Assembly: GCF_963576675.1 (NCBI RefSeq)
Contig: NC_088913.1
Span: 26,553,001 to 26,617,000, forward strand
Direction: 5' to 3'
DNA length: 64,000 bases
From: Euphorbia lathyris
Lineage: Eukaryota > Streptophyta > Magnoliopsida > Malpighiales > Euphorbiaceae
The position numbers and the translations under genes were made by a program. Of this stretch, positions 1 to 12,397 are shown one piece after another; the stretch's first letter is position 1; every line of letters begins with the position of its first letter. The notes under the pieces were generated by a model, which worked only from the letters and a program-made list of their open reading frames with translations, ran no database searches and was not told the origin of the DNA.

Positions 1-1805
1 GACCTAAGGTTGATAGTAATTGAGGAATTGATATTTGATGATAGCTAAGAAATAATCGATAGTAATTGAGGAATATAAATATTTGGAGATAGCTAAGAAA
101 TAATTTGGAATTTTTCGAGGATTGAGTAACTAGCTAATGAGGTGTAAAAACGAGATTTGATGGTTAGCAATATCTATGTGTATGACAAATAGTAAATTAT
201 TTGATAGTTGGTGATATGGGTTATGAGTAAGTCATAACATTGAGCTAGAGATATAGAGAATTGTCTATATAGGTGCTGCTGGAAAATCAGATTCGTACCT
301 GAATCTTGTGATGCATTTTTAGACTAGATATAGGCCGAATCTGTCATGGAGTCCTAAATGAAAGTTCTTTATTTTTGTGTTACGTTTCCAGGGTTTTTTG
401 AATCGCCTTAATCAGACTCCGTATGAAGAAGTTAGGCTGGAAACGATATATGTTGGTCATTTTAGCTTTGAACCAGAATTTGGTTTTTGTTTTGATTTTT
501 CTCCTTAGTATGACTTGGAGTTGATATTTGAGAGTTTAATAGTTAGCTTAAAAATATACGTATCTCATATGTGAAGTAAGATTAGGAGACTTTGAAATGA
601 TATGATGAGTTTTGAAGTTAATATATATGTGATTAAGAAAGCGAAAATTTGGAGATTTCAACTAATTGTTTTGGATGTTGATTATAAATTGGAGATTATG
701 ATAGGAGTTTAACAAGTTATGGAATCTTAATTTGAATAAATGATATCCGAATTCAAAGTGCAGATCTATTGTTGAACTTTATCGGGTTGAGGTTTAGAAT
801 TATTGAGAGTTTTATAAATGATGTTGAGAGAGATACTGATGTTAGTGATCAATGAGAAGTAAAGTGTGAGAATATATTGGAGTTCATGATTTGATGATTA
901 ATATGAAAATTGGGTAAACTTAAATATTGTTTGAGGAAATAATTAGGATATGAATATTGAGGATATTGCTTGGAGATTTCAAAAATTTTCACATTGCGAT
1001 TTAAGTAAATCGTATTTGTTATCCATATAGTTTGATGAGAAACTTAAATTTATTTGGAGTTATTAATGGGATGTAGGATGATGGGTATAAGAATGATCTA
1101 TATTAAGTTTTCCTTATTGTAAGGATTTGATTATAGAGGTTTTACGAAAATAAATAAGTCAATGTGATATTCATAGAGGAAATATGTTATCAATATAAGG
1201 TTTATATTTGATTGATGATGATGACTTGGAGTTCATATTCATCATGATTGGAGTGAAAAATTATAGATACAAATATTGTTATTATGATGAAATAAAATTA
1301 TATATTGATGCAAATCATTATTCGAATTATTTGAAGTTTAAGAAAAATATAATATCATACGTACTAGTGGTTCAAAAGTGATATTTTTGAAGTCTATGGA
1401 ACTTTGAGATAGGTGAACTATATTTGATATATACACAATTGATGGAATCAATTGCGATTTCAATTTAGGAAAATACGAATATAAGGTGTAGCATATTATA
1501 TAAAATTGGATATATGATATTTGAAGTTTTATTGTCGATTTATTGGTAATGGAATTGACTAGGTTGAAGTTTAGAGTTACTAAGAGTATCTTTAAATGGT
1601 TGTTACAAAGATATCGATATTGATAACTGATGGAGTTAATGGAATGAAACATTAGAATTTGTGATTTTATGATGATTATGAGGAATCTTGATAATTTGAA
1701 ATAATTTTGTGATCTTGGAGATTATTTACGAAAGAAAATTTAGGAAGAAAATTTAGATTAGAGAATGTTAATTTCGAGGACGAAATTTCTTAAGATGGGG
1801 AGAAT
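1..1805 (+). mobile_element. Degenerate internal 3' region of a Ty3/gypsy element
   Basis: No long ORF is present on the plus strand. The stretch ends with TTTCGAGGACGAAATTTCTT followed by a purine-rich tract just before the LTR, the usual junction at the 3' end of plant Ty3/gypsy chromovirus elements. Two diverged blocks (about 785-915 and 1563-1690) resemble each other ('TTTAGAATTATTGAGAG' against 'TTTAGAGTTACTAAGAG' and what follows), so this part seems to contain an old duplication. It is either heavily decayed pol or a non-coding spacer between pol and LTR. Placement as gypsy rests on the junction only. Confidence 0.5.
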
Positions 1806-3490
1806 TGTCACGTCCGTGTCTAAATTTCTAAAATGTATAGTTTGATATTAGTATATATTATAATTATTGGGTGTGTGAAGTTAATTTGGTGTTATAGGAA
1901 AAGTTTGGAGTTAATTTGATAGTTTTATGTGTAAATTAAAAGTTTAGAGTAACTTTTAAAAAATTATATAAAGATTGAGGATCAAATATGATTTTTGTCA
2001 AAATTGAGATACAAATCTCAAATCAGGCGAGGCGGTGGTTGTGATGATCATCGTCATCTTTCTTTTCCTTTTTCTTTCCTTTTTCCTTTTCAATTTCTTT
2101 TAAATTCATTAGTTTTTTCTGAACATCTCCACCGTTTCTTTGATTTATGGAGATTCGACCGTCCAAATCACTTGAAATTGGAACCATAGCATCCTTACGT
2201 ATAGATCTAAGTCCTAGGCGAATTTTTTTTGAGTTTCGGCAATGTTTGGAGAGAAACGACTTAGACAGGATTTAGAGGCGAATTGAACGAGTCTGTTTTC
2301 TTCAATTAGTGACTAAGGCAAGTAACTATCAACTATATTTTGAGTTTTATGTATATAGATATATATATATAATTAAAGAATTTTCAGAAATTGATATTTT
2401 GGGGTTATACAGGAATTTTGTAAAATTGAGGTTTTTCACGATTTTGTTTTTATTGTGAAATTATGGTTCAAATGAAGCTATTAACTATGCTTCTATATGA
2501 ATTTCAGATTTTACTTGATTATGTTGATTTAATGTTTAATTTGATTGATTACCTTTGGAATTTTTATTGATTAAGGATTGATATTTTGAATAATTGTGGT
2601 TATTTTTACAAAAGAGCTAATTGTAGCTAAATGATTTATGATTATGAAATAGTTTGGATTTGATTGTGAAAAGAGATTTGAGCACGTTATGATTTTATGA
2701 TTTTATATCCATCTAGAGTTATCCGGATCGGTGGTTTTATATTTGAAGACCATGTTTAGTGAGGGACATGGCCTGTGTATACAGTGTGAAGACCTATTGG
2801 GTATGGCAGCGAAGTGTTGGGTAAGACCATATGGGATAGGCAATGTTAAGAGACGTCTCGATTATATATGTGGTTATGGATTGATACTTAAGGGAAAAAA
2901 CTCAAGGATGGATACAATGTTTTAAGTTCAGTTGGATTATATTTTCGGTTATGATTGATTTTGATATAAGGCTTTACGTTTAATTGATTACAAGTTGGTT
3001 TGATAAAATATTTATTTGATTACAAGTTGGTTTGATAAAACATTTATTTGATTATAAATTGGTTTGATGAAATGTTTATTTATTTTGATTCGTTTTGACA
3101 AGATGCATTATATATACAAAGTTATATGAACTTAAGTTTTGAGTATATTTTATAAGGTTTTTGATTAAATCTTTTAATAAATGTATATATGTAGCTATGT
3201 TAAGGAAAGTTGATTTTTATAGCTGATAGTTTCTTATTGAGATTTTTGTCTCACGTTTTTAAATGTTTTTAATGTTTTTAGGTGAGAAAGTACAGGATAT
3301 AGAGAAGGTTACCGACCGATTAGGCGAGGTTTGGAAGTTGGCTGCTTATTGTTAGAATTATGGTTAGAACTTTGGTATTGCAATTGTAATATAATGATAT
3401 TTGGATAAATTGGAGACTCCTAAGTATTGATTATGATCTTTCTATTTCACGCCCGATGCCGATTGGGGTTGTCTAGGGTCAGGTGTGACA
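1806..3490 (+). mobile_element. 3' LTR of the Ty3/gypsy element
   Basis: The LTR begins TGTCACGTCC directly after the polypurine tract and ends GGGTCAGGTGTGACA, giving matching TGTCAC/GTGTGACA termini. A TATA-like ATTATATAAAG lies near 1963. A segment at 2700-2900 (around CCATGTTTAGTGAGGGACAT) is of a kind often seen in plant gypsy LTRs. On its right the LTR abuts LINE coding sequence without a gap, so the gypsy element inserted into the LINE. TTACA at 3491-3495 is the expected target duplication; its partner lies outside the window. The short ORFs inside are not genes. Confidence 0.75.
2983..3085 (+). repeat. Tandem repeat, about 32 bp x 3, inside the gypsy LTR
   Basis: Three adjacent copies of a unit like TTGATTACAAGTTGGTTTGA plus a TAAAAYATTTAT tail, the third more diverged. 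It is a local LTR expansion with no visible coding role. Confidence 0.7.
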
Positions 3491-6400
3491 TTACAAATAA
3501 AATCAGGGGGTACAGAAAACCACTCACCCCGATGTAAAGGTAAAATACTACTTCTAGCTAACAAATGGGCAACAGAGTTTGTAGAACGACAGACAAATCG
3601 AATAGAGCAATTAAAAAGCTCGTTCAAAGAAAAAATGACAATCATTGGCTACGATGTTAAAAGGAGATGAAACCTCTAACGGGCGGGCCATAGACTGTAC
3701 CACGATCAAAGAATCTGATTCAATGATTACATCCTTCCATCCACGTTCTTTGATCCAACTGAGAGCTTCACGGACCGATAGTGCTTCAATGAATGATGCA
3801 TCATGGTAATTCTGCAAGATACCATTTTTAGCCGCAACAAATCGGCCCAACTCATCCCGTACGATACACCCAAACCCAGCCACATTCTCGTTTGCAAATG
3901 ACGCACCATCCACATTTAGTTTTAGAAAGCCTGTTGGAGGACGTTGCCACACTGTCGGACTTGGCACAGCCGGACAGCCTGAAGGAGAAATCGATTCCTG
4001 CGCTTTCTTCCATGCCTGTAGAAAGGAACCGGCCGAATGGTAGAGGATCGAGGCGTGTGAATCCTTCCGATTCCACACAATGTCGTTTCTATAACACCAA
4101 ATAATCCACCATAAAACCGCTACAAGCTCAACAAGCTCCACCGGCTTAGAAAAGATCTAGCCCCAATAATAAAAAATGTTATAAAATTGGGTTCCCACAT
4201 CCCCAATAGACGAGAGAGTCCAAATAGCTCGAGTCATAGTACATTTGAGAAAAATATGATAAGAATCTTCCACCACCCCATGACATAGCTCACATAAATC
4301 TGAGATAGGAACCCTCCGAGCTTTCAGCGCGACTTTAGAAGGGAAACAGCTAGCAAGAACCCGCCAAAGAAGGTTCTTAACCTTAGGGGGCACTTTAAGA
4401 TTCCAAACTTTATTCCAAACTGGAGAATTGCTGAACCAATTTGTTCCAAATCCAGCCATAAGTTTTCGGTACCCACTTTTAGCTGTATAGTTGCCCCGTC
4501 GGTCATCCTGCCAGTACCACCCATCATGATCAATCCGATTAGATAAAGGGATACGGAGAATAAGTTCTGCATCCCGAGGGACAAAAATGCCCGAAACTAA
4601 CCCAACATCCCATGACCGCCGACCCTCCTCTATAAGATCAGCCGCCACTTCCACCCCTAAACCATCCAATTTTTCACTTTCAATATATGGGAAATGATCG
4701 TTAGGGAGCCACGGGTCATCCCAAATCCGGACCTCACCACCTGCCCCTACAAACCTGCGAATACCTGACTTTATCAACTCTTGAGCACCCATAATACTAT
4801 GCCAGATAAAGCTAGGCCCATCAGATAACGATGCATCAAGAAAAGAGCTATTCAGATAATAAAGAGCTTTAAAAACTCATGCCACAAGAGACTCAGGATT
4901 TGAGCTAAGTCGCCAACCTTGTTTAGCCAATAAAGCTAAGTTGAAATTATGCAACTTCCTGAACCCCATTCCACCAAATTTTTTAGGGCAACACAACTTA
5001 TCCCACGATTTCCAGTGTAAACTACCTTTACCAGAACTATCCGATCCCCACCAAAAAGAATTCATCAACTTTTCAAGATCATCACAGATATTCAGAGGAA
5101 ATAGGAAGAGACTCATGGCATAAGTATGAAGCACATGCACAACAGATTTGATCATAATCTCCTTTCCTGCTCTTGATAGAAACCTGGCTTTCCAACTCTT
5201 TAATCTAGAGCGCACCATGTCCTCAGCAAAGCCAAAAATCTGTGAGCTATTCCTTCCTACCACCGGAGGTAGACCCAGATACTTATCCGGGATGGCTATA
5301 GTGGAAACGCCCAAGATATTACTAATTTCTGCACACCCACCATCTGGACAATTTCGACTGAAAGATATAGAGGATTTTGATAAGTTTATTTTCTGTCCAG
5401 AAGCACACTCATAGTCATTTAGAGCTTGTTTAATTGCTGAAGCTTCTGATCGATTGGCTCCAAAAAAGAAGTAACTATCATCAGCGAAGAACATATAAGA
5501 GATTGCTGGCGATTGGTCCGTAACAACACAGCCTTGGATCCGACCCTCTAACTCCAGCCGAGATAAGTAGAGAGAGACCCTCCGCACAGATAATAAAAAG
5601 ATATGGTGACAGCGGATCCCCTTGACGGAGTCCCCTCTGTGGAACAATAGGGCCCACTACATGCTTCCCATGGACAACCCTATATTTAACCTTTGTAACG
5701 CACTACATTAATAGGTTAACAAAGCTTGATGGGAAACCAAGTTTCAATAACATTTGCTGAAGAAATCTCCATTCCACCCTGTCATATGCTTTAGACATAT
5801 CAAGCTTAAGAGCAGCCATACCACTTGAAACCCTTCTAATCCTCTGATGGAGATAATGATTCACCTCAAATGCCAGCATAACATTATCAGTGATTAGTCT
5901 GCCTGGGATAAAGGCACTCTGGGATGGAGATATAAGAACATGAAGAACTTTCTTTAATCGATTAGCTAAGACTTTAGAAACAATTTTGTAGATCACATTA
6001 CAAAGAGCTATCGGTCTCAAGTCAGAAACCATCTCAGGTTTTGATTTCTTAGGGATTAATACAATATTAGTTTCATGAATCCCATCAGGCAACACTCCAG
6101 AATTTAACCATAACAAACAAGCTTCAGTAACATGACCTCCCACTACATCCCAAAATTTCTGATGAAAACCGGGGTTAAAACCATCAGGACCAAGGCTTTT
6201 GTCAAGGTGCATTGAAAATAAGGCTTCTTTAATTTCCACAGCATTAAAATCACTACAGAGCATATCACAATTTTCCACAGACAACTTCGGCTCCACATTT
6301 TCAATAATAGGACCCAAAACACAACCATTCGAGGAAAAAAGCTGGGAAAAGTAAGAGAGAATAACAGAGTCCAAACCTGCACCCCAGCTGCGCCATTCTC

Positions 6401-7525
6401 CATCTGCATCATGAAGCCTCTCAAAGCTATTCTTTTTTCTCCTATTATTAGCAGCTGCATGAAAAAATTTTGAATTCATATCACCGCCAGCTAGCCACAA
6501 TTTTTTTGCTCTTTGCTTCCAATACAATTCCTGTTGGTACAGGATATTTCCAGCTTTTCCCGAGCTTCTATGAGTAATGCCTGATCTGCCTCATCGACGC
6601 GATTCTTCAGCCTTTTAATCTCAGCTTGACAATCTACAAGTTTGGAAGAAAATCGACTGCACAGCTCGGTTCCCCACTGATACAGCGCCTGCCCGCACTG
6701 CTCTAGTCGAACCAAAATGTCGACCGAGCCATTCACATTCCAGGAGCTTACAATCCGATCACGGCAATCAGGTTCTTGAGTCCAGGCAGCTTCGAATCGG
6801 AACCGGCGAACAAACACCCCTTCACTAGAGGTCGGACATAGCACAAGAGCTGAATGGTCAGAGGCTGAAGCTTCCTCATTAATGACTTTGGCCGAAGGAA
6901 ACAATTGAAGCCAACTGGACGACGCTAATCCCCGATCTAACTTCTCTTCAACAAAATTATGATAGCCTCTGCTCTTTTCCCAAGTAAACACATGCCCAAT
7001 CATAGGGACCTCGAACAGATTACATTGCTCAATCACATCAGAAAAACCTTTAATTAAATTAGGTGGATGTTTGCGACCACCACTCTTCTCACTCTGTAAA
7101 GCCATGTCATTAAAGTCTCCAATAATTACCCAAGGCAAAGAATTATTACTAAACAGATCCCGGATCATCTCCCAAGAAGCTGACCTTCTAGAGCGCTCAG
7201 GAAAACCATAAAAACCGGTTAATCGATACTCCGGCAAACCTAGTAAAGAGACTTTGACATCAATAAAATTTCTAGAAGCACGTAGCAAACTGACTGAACC
7301 ATTAATTTTCCAAAGTAAAGCCAACCCCCCACCTTGGTTAATAGGATCAATGAAAAAGAGACCAGAATAAGAAAGACTACGCTTTATTACCTCAACTTTC
7401 TCGCGGTTGCATTTCACCTCCATCAGAAAAATAAAGTCGGGCTTAAACCTAGCAACTAAGTTCTTTAACATACAAACTATTCGAGGGCTGCCCATACCTC
7501 GACAGTTCCAGCTTAACGTACTCAT
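3491..7525 (-). pseudogene. LINE ORF2 polyprotein (endonuclease-RT-RNase H), decayed
   Basis: From its ATG at 7525 the product runs in order: an AP-type endonuclease (LSWNCRGMGSP at the N-terminus, GDFND, and SDHSALVL near residue 220); reverse transcriptase (LDKSLGPDGFNPGF, IALCNVIYKIVSKVLANRLK, FIPGR, LDMSKAYDRVEW and the catalytic FADDSYFF); a zf-RVT zinc region around 4290 (CELCHGVVEDSYHIFLKC); and RNase H (LKLNVDGASF, IESDSLIVVQ, VAHLLAR). Breaks seen: a frameshift near 6550; an in-frame TAG at 5703-5705; a frameshift near 5575 that returns to the first frame; TGA at 4877-4879; TAG at 4157-4159; and a frameshift near 3625 in a T-run. The end is cut by the gypsy LTR. It cannot yield a full protein. 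Confidence 0.85.
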
Positions 7526-8610
7526 TCTCCTCGGCGGGTCTGGTCTCCAGAGCCCGCCTGCTGTAAGTTTTTTGAACCAATCACCATTGGAGTTGTATCC
7601 ACCACCATATCAGAGGTTTTATTCTCAAGTACCTCCTCTTTTCTTCTCCTCTTTATCTCCATTACAATAAGGCTATCCTTCTTGTCTCCTTGCTTTGAGA
7701 CAGTCCCTTTATTATTTTCAAACAAGGAAACAGTATTCATCACTGTCTTTGTTCCAACTCCTTGTTTCATAATCCCCCCAATAGGACTTTTCGAGTCCGC
7801 AATAATTTCCATCGGACGAGCAATTTCAGGCGGCTTTGTCAAGAGCCACTTCGACTGCGGTGTGGGCTGCAACCTGCGGGGCAGCGCACGTAATTCGACC
7901 GAGAATGGCCATATGACAGTAGCCGGATCAGGCACATCAAGCAATTTCAGACAAAATCTCTCAGCATGCCCTAAACAACCACAGAAGAAACAAAATATAG
8001 GCAGGCGTTCATATTTGAACGTAATGGTTTGCGGAGTCTCATCCGCTCTGCCGATAGGCATGGAAGCACACAAGCTTTTCCGAACATCAAGAGAAACCCT
8101 AACTCTTATATACGATCTGCCGACGCCATTGAAGTTGTTCGGATCTGATTCAACGAAACTCCCTAAAGTGTTGCCAATTAATACAGCCACCCTCTCTGAC
8201 ATAAAACCACTCGGCAAATTATGAACTTGAACCCACATTTCCGTATGCATCAGTTCTTCATCACCACATACAACATCCCCTTCAAGTTTCTGCATGATTA
8301 AAAGATGTTGGTCAAAAGTCCAAGGACCTCCTTTTAAGATCCGTTCACGCTCCCATGGATGATATAGATCAAACCGAAACAGATTAGGACCCAATGGTTC
8401 CACCGTCAAACCTTTTTCCGGCTGCCAGATATCAGCCAAAACATTCGGCATTTTTTGGGTCTTAATAATCCTCTCCGTCAAGAAACGCCCAAGAAAGCTC
8501 CAACGTTGAATCGGCGCCGTTTGTACCACATCATCTGCTTCAAGCACAAGCCCCAACTGCAGATTTCTCTCCACCCCATCAATCATATCATGATTATTCG
8601 AAGACGCCAT
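7522..8610 (-). CDS. LINE ORF1: DUF4283 / CCHC zinc-knuckle protein
   Basis: A 362-residue open frame. Residues about 35-130 match the DUF4283 pattern of plant LINE and gag-like proteins (RWSFLGRFLTER, then FRFDLYHPWERERIL and GGPWTFDQHLLI). A CX2CX4HX4C knuckle follows at C207-C210-H215-C220. The C-terminal third is basic and low in predicted structure. By family knowledge it binds element RNA and forms the ribonucleoprotein used in target-primed reverse transcription. The frame is unbroken, unlike ORF2. It ends in GAATGA, where the TGA stop overlaps the ATG of ORF2 (ATGA), an arrangement compatible with termination-reinitiation. The start at 8610 is the first Met and carries a plausible ATGGC context. 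Confidence 0.85.
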   Translation of the reverse strand: MASSNNHDMIDGVERNLQLGLVLEADDVVQTAPIQRWSFLGRFLTERIIKTQKMPNVLADIWQPEKGLTVEPLGPNLFRFDLYHPWERERILKGGPWTFDQHLLIMQKLEGDVVCGDEELMHTEMWVQVHNLPSGFMSERVAVLIGNTLGSFVESDPNNFNGVGRSYIRVRVSLDVRKSLCASMPIGRADETPQTITFKYERLPIFCFFCGCLGHAERFCLKLLDVPDPATVIWPFSVELRALPRRLQPTPQSKWLLTKPPEIARPMEIIADSKSPIGGIMKQGVGTKTVMNTVSLFENNKGTVSKQGDKKDSLIVMEIKRRRKEEVLENKTSDMVVDTTPMVIGSKNLQQAGSGDQTRRGE

Positions 8611-8640
8611 TGAAATGAATACAACGACGGGATCAAAATT

Positions 8641-9257
8641 ACAGTAAAATTGACTGGTAAGATACTCAAGTCCTAACCCTACACCTCCTCATACGGGAGA
8701 AATTCTTAATTCTTACTTTTAAACATAAACTTGTTCAATGACCAATTAATAATGAAAGAAAATCCTTTTTATCTTTTTACATGTACCAAAGGCTTAATAT
8801 AATTATTGTTCTTATACTACAGATCTGTGCCTTAGAAATATTAAATCTGTGCCTTAATAAACCCAATAAAATTATCAACCCAAGATTAAACAAACAAGAA
8901 AACTATATAGGTTTTATTATTAATAATATCAAACGAACAACGCCGGACTCAAACAGCAGATCCACGACCGACGGGAGGAGATCTGTGCGACGGAGAGAGG
9001 TGGAGCAACGATCTGATTCGGACGAAACCACACATAACAGAAAATGCAGATCTGCAGCAAAGAGAGATCGGCGGCAGGAGATCGGTGCGACGGCGAGAGA
9101 AGAGTGGCGGAGCAGTGGTGAGGCTAAGCGAAACCCTAGCAAAGCCAAAGGTGCGCGGTAGAAGATCGGTTTTCTTCATCTCTTCGAGCGGCTTTCTTTC
9201 TAGGTTTCCTTATTCATCTCTTCGAGCGGCGATCTTTCGGTGAAGGGTGGCCGGCTG
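8641..9257. other. Region without a recognised gene, right part GC-rich
   Basis: 8641-8900 is AT-rich and may include the end of the LINE 5' leader. 8940-9250 is unusually GC-rich for the window. The phrase CATCTCTTCGAGCGGC occurs twice (9176 and 9211). Short overlapping ORFs occur on both strands with Arg/Ser-rich products and no recognisable domain. They look like composition artefacts. The segment may be an old promoter or UTR piece. Confidence 0.4.
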
Positions 9258-9483
9258 GATCTCCGAGATGCAGTGAGAGAGAGAGAGAGAGGGCGATGGC
9301 CGGTGAGGGACTGAGCGAGAGAGATGAGATGGAGAGGGGCGGCTAGATTATTTTGTTAGGTTACTCACCATCTAAAGCTATTAGTATTTTACAGATCTCC
9401 GAGATACAGTGAGAGAGAGAGGGGGCGAAGGGTGGCCGGTGAGGGATTGAGCGAGAGAGATGAGATGGAGAGGGGCGGCTAGA
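9258..9483. repeat. Direct duplication of a GA-rich 90-bp block
   Basis: Copies at 9258-9347 and 9394-9483 share GATCTCCGAGA, a GAGAGA tract, GGCCGGTGAGGGA and GAGATGAGATGGAGAGGGGC. They are separated by 46 bp of unrelated AT-rich DNA. There is no coding pattern. The minus strand reads as a CT-rich tract like a plant 5' UTR. Confidence 0.75.
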
Positions 9484-10060
9484 AAGAAAAAGGCAATTAA
9501 CTTCCATAGCCCTTTCTTCACATGAAAAAAAACATAATTTACTAGTATCCTTAATGAGCTTGCTAGAAGTGTGCTTGGAATTAAATTCATCTAATCTAAG
9601 CAAAATATGTCCAAACCGGGTTGGTTTGAAAATTAATGGGCTTAACAATAAATTGTTTTGTATGATACCCAAACCAAATACTCATCTCCTCATCCCCAAC
9701 TTCATAAATTGGAACGTAGTTCCTAAATGTAAATCTCGGTAGCATAAATTCTGTATGAAATCATATACTGCTTCCCTTCCTCACTGGAAATAAAGCCGAA
9801 TGTGGCCACAAAGAGACAACTATACCGAGTGGAGGTGGAAGGCAAAAGCTTGTGAGTAACTGTAGGACCAAACATGGTGTATAAAATTTTGAACTTTTAA
9901 GAGAAAAATAGAAAATTAAGGTAAAAGATGAAAAAAAAATGGTGGAGTAGGTTATAGAGTTTGTGTAAGGGATAGGTGTATATATGGGTGAAAATAGGTG
10001 TTAGGCAATAGGAAAAGGTTGTAAAATGGATCAAATTTATGCCTATACTCGTCCTACAGG
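9484..10060. other. Intergenic, nothing recognised
   Basis: AT-rich sequence with only short ORFs that lack domain signals on either strand. Confidence 0.4.
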
Positions 10061-10065
10061 TCGTG

Positions 10066-10190
10066 TGTCGCGACCGAGAATCCGGAATCTCGGTCGCGAC
10101 ACGGTGATTTCAGAGAGAATATTTCTCTGAAATTTTATGTGCTCGCTGAACTTACCGAGAATTTAAATTCTCGGCCGAGATTCGGCACCT
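10066..10190. repeat. Cluster of near-perfect hairpins
   Basis: GTGTCGCGACCGAGA and its exact reverse complement flank an 8-nt loop (10066-10103). About 30 bp on is TCAGAGAGAATATTTCTCTGA-like dyad symmetry. Then comes CCGAGAATTTAAATTCTCGG, a perfect 20-bp palindrome (near 10152). Related but diverged motifs sit in the Athila/Tat-like LTR at 14188-14312, so this is probably a remnant of a related LTR. Confidence 0.65.
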
Positions 10191-10500
10191 AATGGATGAA
10201 AAATGCTTATTCTAACTCCGAATTTATCTTCTCGTCTTGCAATGATGTCCTATTAATGAATGTATTAATACCTGTAACTTAAAAACACAAAAGAAAACAT
10301 TAAATGCAAGAAAAAACCAAAGGTTTAACCTTATTAAATATTGATTAATGAACCAATTAATGTTCTAAAGGAATTAATGGTAAAACATGAATGTTCTTTT
10401 AATGAATTGATTGAAACAATGAATGTGCTTAATAAATTAAATTGAAACATAAATGGGTTTTAATCATAAATGCTATAATTAACTTTCTAAGCAATAATCA

Positions 10501-10543
<43 letters not shown>

Positions 10544-11605
10544 TAAACATAAAAGATATAAACATGAATTACTTTAAGTGAGTTGAACTTAAAAAGAAAT
10601 GTTCATGAATCATAAATGTTGAAAATTAATTATCTAATTAATATTCATAAATAGATATATACAGAAACATTAAGATACATGAATTAAACATTTATATATA
10701 TATATATACAATTAGCATAAATGAAATTTTATTAAAGAAAAACATATTTACATGATTAACATATATACATGTATCATAAACAAACCTATGTACAAACAAT
10801 TATAAACAAACAAAGCACAATAAAAATTATATGGTATCACTATGAATTGGAGTCTTGTTCAAACATCTAAATTCAAGCAAGAGCTTAAAACATAGAAATG
10901 ATATAGAAACATAACATTGTAAATACAACGAAATAAATCTAATCTATTCTTCATTCTTGTGAATGGAAATTCTACGTTCTTTAGCCCGATTTAATTTACT
11001 TGTATTGTTGATATGTTCTCTTATTGAAGAAAGAAACCAATGACTAAGGACTAGAAGTAATTAAATTTCATGTTTGATTAATCTGTCGTTCTCCAAGAAC
11101 TTGAAATTAAGGATGGAGAAATTGGTTAATTCACGCCCCAAGGAACGGAAAATTTGTATTTAGATACAATTAATAAAATTCGCATATCCAACTTTCTCGT
11201 TCTTCAAACGAGAAGTATATATCAAACCATCTATAAGAATATGTGAAGAATCCACAACATTACTGTAAAAAGAATTATTTTTTTAAAACAGATGAATAAA
11301 AACAAATAAAGAATTCATAAATTTTAAGATAAAAAATTATAACATTGAAAAATATGTGAAGACTTTAATTTGTTGGTTTCAAACCAAAAATCATGACTTA
11401 TAAAAAAATGAAAAGGTGTCTTTTGTGCCTCTTGGTGAATAAAATTTAAAATTAAAAATTAAATACATAGGGAGGAAAATTATTTTTTTATTATTTTATT
11501 AAAAAAAAAAATTTTAAAAAATATGCGTGTCATGGTTAAGAATGTAGAATATTAATCATGACATGTCTTGCCCCTTGGCAAGTAATGCTTTGCATTGGTC
11601 CTCCC
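10191..11605. other. AT-rich stretch with an (AT)n microsatellite
   Basis: No gene is seen. An uninterrupted (AT)n tract lies at about 10503-10540, with a shorter one near 10693. The sequence is likely the decayed remainder of LTR-element DNA, given its position between the hairpin cluster and the element at 13 kb. Confidence 0.45.
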
Positions 11606-11860
11606 TAATTCTATAGAGATTTTCAAAATCTCATTTGAGATTTAAAAATCTCAGTAACTTCAGAAAGTTATAAGGCTTTTGAAAAATAAAATCTCAGTTG
11701 AGATTATCAAATCTCAGTAACTTCAGAAACTCTAAAGACCTTTAAAACAAGAATCTCAGATGAGATTTATTAATCTCTGCAACTTCAGAAATTGTTAAAA
11801 CATAAAATAAAAGTCACTATAGAGATTTTAATAATCTCTATACAAACATAAACTTAAATT
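11606..11860. repeat. Tandem array of about 60-bp units with internal dyads
   Basis: Three and a half diverged units. Each contains AATCTCANNTGAGATT, a short inverted repeat, followed by AATCTCAGTAACTTCAGAAA or a close variant and an A-rich tail. The last unit is reduced to CTATAGAGATTTTAATAATC. The array lies in non-coding DNA. Confidence 0.75.
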
Positions 11861-12397
11861 TTGTGTAACTTTTAATTCAATTGAGATTTTTTTTTTTAAA
11901 AATCTAAGACACTTTCCTAAACAATTACATAACATATGTTGAATCTCTTTCAATGAATTTTTTTTTAATTTCTAATCTAATTTTTTACTTCTAAATTAAA
12001 GACTAATGTATAAACTAAACTAACATAAAATGTAAGAATTTAAAATATGAAATACTAAAAACTAAAAAAAAAAGTGATAATCCTTAAGAATTCTCAAGGA
12101 GAATCAAAATCATGGACATAATCAATTACTTAAACCGGTTTTAAATAATTGTCCGTCCATTTTAACTTACCTGGAAAAAGATTTTTTTTTTTTCTTTCTT
12201 TTATATATTTTTTAGCATTTTCTTTTTTTTTAGCGCTTTCTTTTTTTTAGCGTTTTCTCAAAGTAAGGATCTAGTGACTTCGGTTAAATGCCCGAATTTC
12301 CAGTTCTGCGCTTGAACAAAAACTACACACGTGAACCGAAACTTTCAAAACTATATTAAAAGTATACAATTCCTTAAGGAAATTATTTGGGTTTAGT
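11861..12397. other. AT-rich non-coding DNA with T-tracts
   Basis: Contains repeated TTTTTTAGC-type tracts at 12190-12260. No ORF with coding character. Confidence 0.4.

Larger units (their letters stand above)
3491..8640 (-). mobile_element. L1-type (non-LTR) LINE, 3' end interrupted by a gypsy element
   Basis: Reading on the minus strand there is ORF1 (nucleic-acid-binding, gag-like) and then ORF2 (endonuclease, reverse transcriptase, zf-RVT, RNase H), the order of plant L1 elements. The right (5') limit is approximate because no 5' target duplication was found. The left (3') end is missing: the RNase H coding stops at 3491 where the gypsy LTR begins, so no poly(A) tail is visible. The element was inserted first and then hit by the gypsy element. 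Confidence 0.85.

Noticed and set aside
8781..9179. 126-codon plus-strand ORF and overlapping minus-strand ORFs in the GC-rich patch
   Set aside because: Both strands are open because of composition. The products are Arg/Ser/Leu-rich without a domain or a consistent start.
10066..10103. MicroRNA precursor
   Set aside because: The stem is only 15 bp with an 8-nt loop, and a related motif lies in an LTR; it is too short for a plant miRNA precursor.
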